Assembly (NCBI GenBank): GCA_958349325.1
Contig: CATWCP010000076.1
Location: 1-5,552 of the forward strand
Source of the DNA: an uncultured Collinsella sp.
GTDB lineage: Bacteria > Actinomycetota > Coriobacteriia > Coriobacteriales > Coriobacteriaceae
Length of the DNA: 5,552 nucleotides
Direction: 5' to 3'
Positions within the stretch are counted from its first letter, which is position 1. Each line of letters begins with the position of its first letter. The notes beneath the pieces are model-generated. The model was given only the letters and a program-made list of their open reading frames with translations, was not told the origin of the DNA and made no database searches. A program made the translations under genes and the position numbers. This document shows positions 3,820 to 5,552 of the stretch, piece by piece.

Positions 3820-5552
3820 TTAGCGTCGACGCTTCCAGATAATGCCGAGGATGATGACGATGATGCCGCCGATAAGGCACGCGCCAACTACTGCCAGCGT
3901 GTGGTCTCCCGTTGCGGCGAGCTTACCGGTCGTCTTCTTGGTGATGACCTTCGTGGTCGTCGTGTCCGTCTTAGGCGAGGGCTTAGGCGTCGGGGCCGGT
4001 GTGGGCGTGGGGTCCACGGCAGCGGAGCCAAAGCTGATGGTGCCGGCGAGCCCGGCCATCTTGCTCTCCCAGCCGTTCTGCCCGATCAGCGCCCTCAGCG
4101 CCGCCTCGCACGTGCCCCACTCGGTGTACTTGGTGGCGTGTGCAAAGGTGGGAAAGTCGGTCGTGTTGGTGATGATGTAGTTGTTGGTGGCGACGGTATA
4201 GGTCTTGGCGGGGTCGAGCGTGCTGCCGTCTTTGGTGAGTGTGGCACTCACAATGCGCTTGCCCTCGGGCTGTGTCCAATCAATCGTCACGTTGATGCCG
4301 CCAAAGGAGAGAACGCTGCCAGAGTCATCGCGCCACTTGTACTTGTCTTGCGCCTCCTGCTCGGTGTGACCGGCCGCCACATAAGCCTGCTGAAGCTCGT
4401 AGCTGTCGTTGCACTCGTCGCTGATCTGCAGTGAGTGCTCGAGCGCTGTCAGGAAGTCCGCGCCGGTCATGGTCCAGGTCTCCACGGTGTTGCCGTAGGG
4501 CGAGATAGCGATGACGTTGCCGGCAGTCACATCGCCCGCAGCGATGCCGCCGCGGATGCCACCCGCGTTCTCGATGGCAAGGTCTGCGCCCGTCAGGGCA
4601 AGATAGGAGCCGCAAATCACGTGGCCGATGGTCTGGGCCTTGGTGGTATCGCCCTCCTTGCTGGGGCGGAAATCGGTGGTGCGCACCATTTCCCAACCAT
4701 GCGTGCCTGCGGCGTCCTCGCCGTAGAAATAGTTGGTGGTGGATGCGCCGAGCACCTTGTTCGATTCGTTTTCAAAGGCCTCGTCGAGCGGCTTGATCTT
4801 GTTGCGGACGGCTTCAAGGCAGCTTTGGTAGTCGGAGCCCTTGTCGGGGTCTGCCAAAAGGTCGTTGACGTTCTTGGCGGTGTAGAGCTTCTCGTCGCTG
4901 CCGTCTGCAGGGACCGTGACCGTGTCATCGTCGGTCGTCTCGGTGCCATTGGTGTCGTACTTGTACGGAATGGAAAGCAGCCCCACCTCGGCAAAGGCGC
5001 TGCCTGCCTCGACAACGTGGATCGTCTTGCCGTCGGCTCCCGTCACCTTCTCGTTAAGGTTGATGTGCTCGTGGCCTGCGATAAGGGCATCGACGCCACG
5101 GAGCCGTGTGGCAAAGGTCTTGGCGTTGAGCGTATGCGCGATACACACAACAACATCGCAGCCCTCCCTGCGCAGCTGTTCTGCCTCGGTATTGATGGCG
5201 TTCGCGGCACTCGAGAACGACGTGCCCGCGACCAGGTCCGCGCGCAGCGAGGATCCCAGCGACTCATCCATGGCACCCACGACGCCGACCTTGATTTTGT
5301 AGTCGAATGAGGAGTGATTTTCGCTATCCTCCCAGGTGCGATCGAGTGTCTTGGTGATGCTCGAACTCCATACGCCGCTCGTAGACTTCGCGTTCGCGCA
5401 GAGCATGGCGAAGGGCGTGCCAGTGGTGCTGTAGCCGGTCATGGTGCGGAGTTTGTCCGCACCGTAGCTCCAGTCGTGGTTGCCTGGCGTGGTCGCATCG
5501 TAGCCGTCGGCGTAGAAGGTGTCCATGAGCTCGGCGATGCTCTTGCCCTCGC
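3820..5552 (-). CDS. Cell-wall-anchored bifunctional metallophosphatase/5'-nucleotidase (N-terminus outside the window)
   Basis: The reading frame is open to the right edge, so the signal peptide and first metal motifs are missing; 577 codons including the stop are visible. Numbering from the methionine at 5526, GNHDWSYG (15-22), IAHT (129-132) and GHEH (151-154) are metal-binding motifs of the N-terminal calcineurin-like domain. The C-terminal 5'-nucleotidase domain follows, with IENAGGIRGGI (318-328), ISPYGNTVETWTMTG (341-355) and YTVATNNYI (443-451) for substrate binding. Such enzymes (UshA/YfkN type) release nucleosides and phosphate from extracellular nucleotides. The tail has a Pro/Thr-rich wall-spanning linker (505-534), LAATGD (536-541), a hydrophobic helix (about 543-563) and KRRR, the layout of a sortase substrate with an LAxTG motif. 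It ends with TAA at 3822-3820, followed by a terminator. The methionine at 5526 is internal, because it follows in-frame codons and falls just before the GNHD motif. Exact nucleotide specificity is not readable. Confidence 0.93.
   Translation of the reverse strand, partial: EGKSIAELMDTFYADGYDATTPGNHDWSYGADKLRTMTGYSTTGTPFAMLCANAKSTSGVWSSSITKTLDRTWEDSENHSSFDYKIKVGVVGAMDESLGSSLRADLVAGTSFSSAANAINTEAEQLRREGCDVVVCIAHTLNAKTFATRLRGVDALIAGHEHINLNEKVTGADGKTIHVVEAGSAFAEVGLLSIPYKYDTNGTETTDDDTVTVPADGSDEKLYTAKNVNDLLADPDKGSDYQSCLEAVRNKIKPLDEAFENESNKVLGASTTNYFYGEDAAGTHGWEMVRTTDFRPSKEGDTTKAQTIGHVICGSYLALTGADLAIENAGGIRGGIAAGDVTAGNVIAISPYGNTVETWTMTGADFLTALEHSLQISDECNDSYELQQAYVAAGHTEQEAQDKYKWRDDSGSVLSFGGINVTIDWTQPEGKRIVSATLTKDGSTLDPAKTYTVATNNYIITNTTDFPTFAHATKYTEWGTCEAALRALIGQNGWESKMAGLAGTISFGSAAVDPTPTPAPTPKPSPKTDTTTTKVITKKTTGKLAATGDHTLAVVGACLIGGIIVIILGIIWKRRR

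Noticed and set aside
4002..4020. Short Pro/Thr-coding tandem-like repeat as a possible DNA repeat element
   Set aside because: It is simple low-complexity coding sequence for the wall-spanning linker of the surface enzyme, as usual before a sorting signal.
3769..4434. 221-codon open frame on the + strand beginning near the terminator
   Set aside because: Arg/Gly-rich composition typical of an antisense frame, overlapping the wall-anchor end of the 5'-nucleotidase.
4435..5310. 291-codon open frame on the + strand
   Set aside because: Antisense to the 5'-nucleotidase, whose motifs run through the whole region; no ribosome binding site or family resemblance was seen for the antisense frame.
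5524..5526. Methionine at 5526 as the true start of the 5'-nucleotidase
   Set aside because: The frame stays open to the window edge, and the GNHD motif is only 15 residues away, whereas exported family members have a signal peptide and two metal motifs before it.
1..5552. CRISPR array, tRNA, riboswitch or insertion sequence
   Set aside because: No regularly spaced direct repeats, no cloverleaf with a GTTCRANNC-like arm, no long conserved leader and no transposase-like frame were seen; the only repeats are the two stop-codon-linked inverted repeats.

Overview
The window looks like chromosomal core DNA of a moderately GC-rich Gram-positive bacterium. The best guess is a gut actinobacterium of the class Coriobacteriia (Collinsella-like). 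This rests on the L1 tail, the surface-anchored 5'-nucleotidase with an LAxTG-type sorting motif, and the CCACC..AAAGGGG inverted repeats behind genes. The taxonomic call is from memory of such genomes, not from a search.

Layout: the first 82 bases are the 3' end of rplA (ribosomal protein L1) on the + strand, closed by a strong, nearly symmetrical hairpin terminator (119-157). Everything else reads on the - strand and converges on rplA. In transcription order (right to left) there are: (1) a large extracellular 5'-nucleotidase/metallophosphatase, whose N-terminus lies beyond the right edge (3820-5552); (2) a terminator hairpin (3736-3768); (3) an MscS-family mechanosensitive channel (2924-3691); (4) a short intergenic region with an inverted repeat overlapping the mscS stop codon, a candidate promoter and a small palindrome; (5) a 638-residue cytoplasmic protein joining a ParB-like N-terminal domain to a BMP/PnrA-type nucleoside-binding-like domain (915-2831); (6) a calcineurin-like metallophosphoesterase (208-918) whose start overlaps the previous stop by ATGA; (7) a perfect 33-base palindrome directly after its stop codon.

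The most interesting unit is the two-gene operon (5)+(6). A BMP-type ligand-binding domain, normally a lipoprotein feeding an ABC transporter, here lacks any signal peptide, carries a ParB-like module, and is translationally coupled to a phosphoesterase with an unusual D-x-E first metal motif. A working hypothesis is a cytosolic nucleoside or nucleotide sensing/processing module. The surface 5'-nucleotidase nearby would generate extracellular nucleosides, but the two are separated by terminators and any functional link is speculative. No CRISPR array, tRNA, insertion sequence or phage gene was seen.
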